This document shows positions 5,837-6,015 of a stretch of 6,015 bases of DNA, piece after piece. Position 1 is the stretch's first letter, and every line of letters starts with the position of its first letter. The notes below the pieces were generated by a model. That model was not told the origin of the DNA. It made no database searches and saw only the letters and a program-made list of their open reading frames with translations. Position numbers and translations under genes: made by a program. The DNA is taken from contig DIKL01000133.1 of assembly GCA_002424545.1 (NCBI GenBank), positions 1,124 to 7,138 of the forward strand, in the 5' to 3' direction. Origin of the DNA: Syntrophaceae bacterium UBA5619 (lineage in GTDB: Bacteria; Desulfobacterota; Syntrophia; Syntrophales; UBA5619).

Positions 5837-5880
5837 TGGCGACTCATCGCTGCGCAACGGGGATGAAAATTTCGATCTTC

Positions 5881-5909
5881 TTGACATTGGACAGTTTGTG
5901 TCGTAGAAA
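5881..5909 (+). promoter_or_regulatory. sigma-70-type promoter of the TPP riboswitch transcript
   Basis: A perfect TTGACA (5881-5886), 17 bp, and TAGAAA (5904-5909) are seen. Initiation would fall near 5915-5917, right at the first base of the riboswitch P1 stem, which supports both calls. Hexamers and spacer length equal those of the opposite moeA promoter. Confidence 0.7.
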
Positions 5910-5915
5910 GAAACC

Positions 5916-6009
5916 GCTTGTTGGGGGTGTCCGCTGCGGACTGAGATACCGGGATTCCGGTAACCCTTTATCGACCTGATCAGGGTAATGCCTGCGTAGG
6001 GAAATGAGC
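5916..6009 (+). promoter_or_regulatory. TPP riboswitch (THI element) aptamer
   Basis: The conserved THI-box blocks appear in the right order: GGGGGTG (5923-5929), CTGAGA (5941-5946), ACCCTT (5963-5968), GACCTGATC (5973-5981), GGGTAATGCCTGCGTAGGGA (5983-6001, read across the line). P1 is formed by GCTTGTT (5916-5922) with AATGAGC (6003-6009), including two G-U pairs. The P3 arm shows GTCC...GGAC (5929-5941), and the extra hairpin is TACCGG-GATT-CCGGTA (5947-5962). Thiamin pyrophosphate binding would shut down the downstream rightward gene, usually a thiamin synthesis or transport gene such as thiC. The expression platform and that gene are beyond the right edge, so the mode (terminator or start-site sequestration) cannot be read. 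Confidence 0.95.
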
Positions 6010-6015
6010 TTGACG

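Noticed and set aside
5491..5979. 162-codon plus-strand frame crossing the moeA start and reaching into the riboswitch
   Set aside because: It spans coding, promoter and aptamer sequence of other features and shows no protein pattern.

Overview
The window looks like a GC-rich bacterial chromosome, probably from a strict anaerobe. The best guess is a Desulfobacterota-type sulfate reducer or syntroph. This rests on a MoeA fused to a periplasmic-binding-protein-like domain, an iron-sulfur flavoprotein of the kind common in anaerobes and methanogens, and overall composition. It is an inference; no rRNA or marker gene is present.

Left part (1 to about 1070): the 3' portion of an IS3-family insertion sequence, reading rightward. 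It holds the end of orfA, a complete DDE transposase orfB overlapping it by ATGA, and a probable right end. The end of orfA carries a textbook -1 frameshift arrangement: the in-frame heptamer T TTT TTA followed by a strong stem-loop.

Middle part (about 1070 to 1850): no recognisable large gene. It contains a leftward intrinsic terminator (1093-1130), a 302-bp segment bounded by a 16-bp inverted repeat (15/16 matches) and packed with small hairpins, a TATAAT preceded by a perfect palindrome, and a small rightward gene (1634-1843, 69 aa, unknown function) with a strong ribosome binding site.

Right part (1853 to 5657, all leftward): a three-gene molybdenum-cofactor operon. In transcription order it is a stand-alone MoeA (410 aa), a second MoeA fused to a C-terminal PBP-like domain (641 aa), and an iron-sulfur flavoprotein (191 aa). 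Gaps are 49 and 21 nt. MoeA inserts molybdate (or tungstate) into adenylylated molybdopterin. The two copies may serve different metals or enzymes, with the fused domain as a possible oxyanion or cofactor sensor; the flavoprotein may supply electrons. A leftward promoter (TTGACA-17-TAGAAA) lies about 90 nt upstream of the first MoeA start.

Far right (5881 to 6015): a rightward promoter with the same -35, spacer length and -10 hexamers drives a complete TPP (THI-element) riboswitch aptamer. Its controlled gene, presumably a thiamin biosynthesis or transport gene, lies outside the window. Thiamin and molybdopterin functions are therefore divergently transcribed from a shared, palindrome-containing intergenic region.
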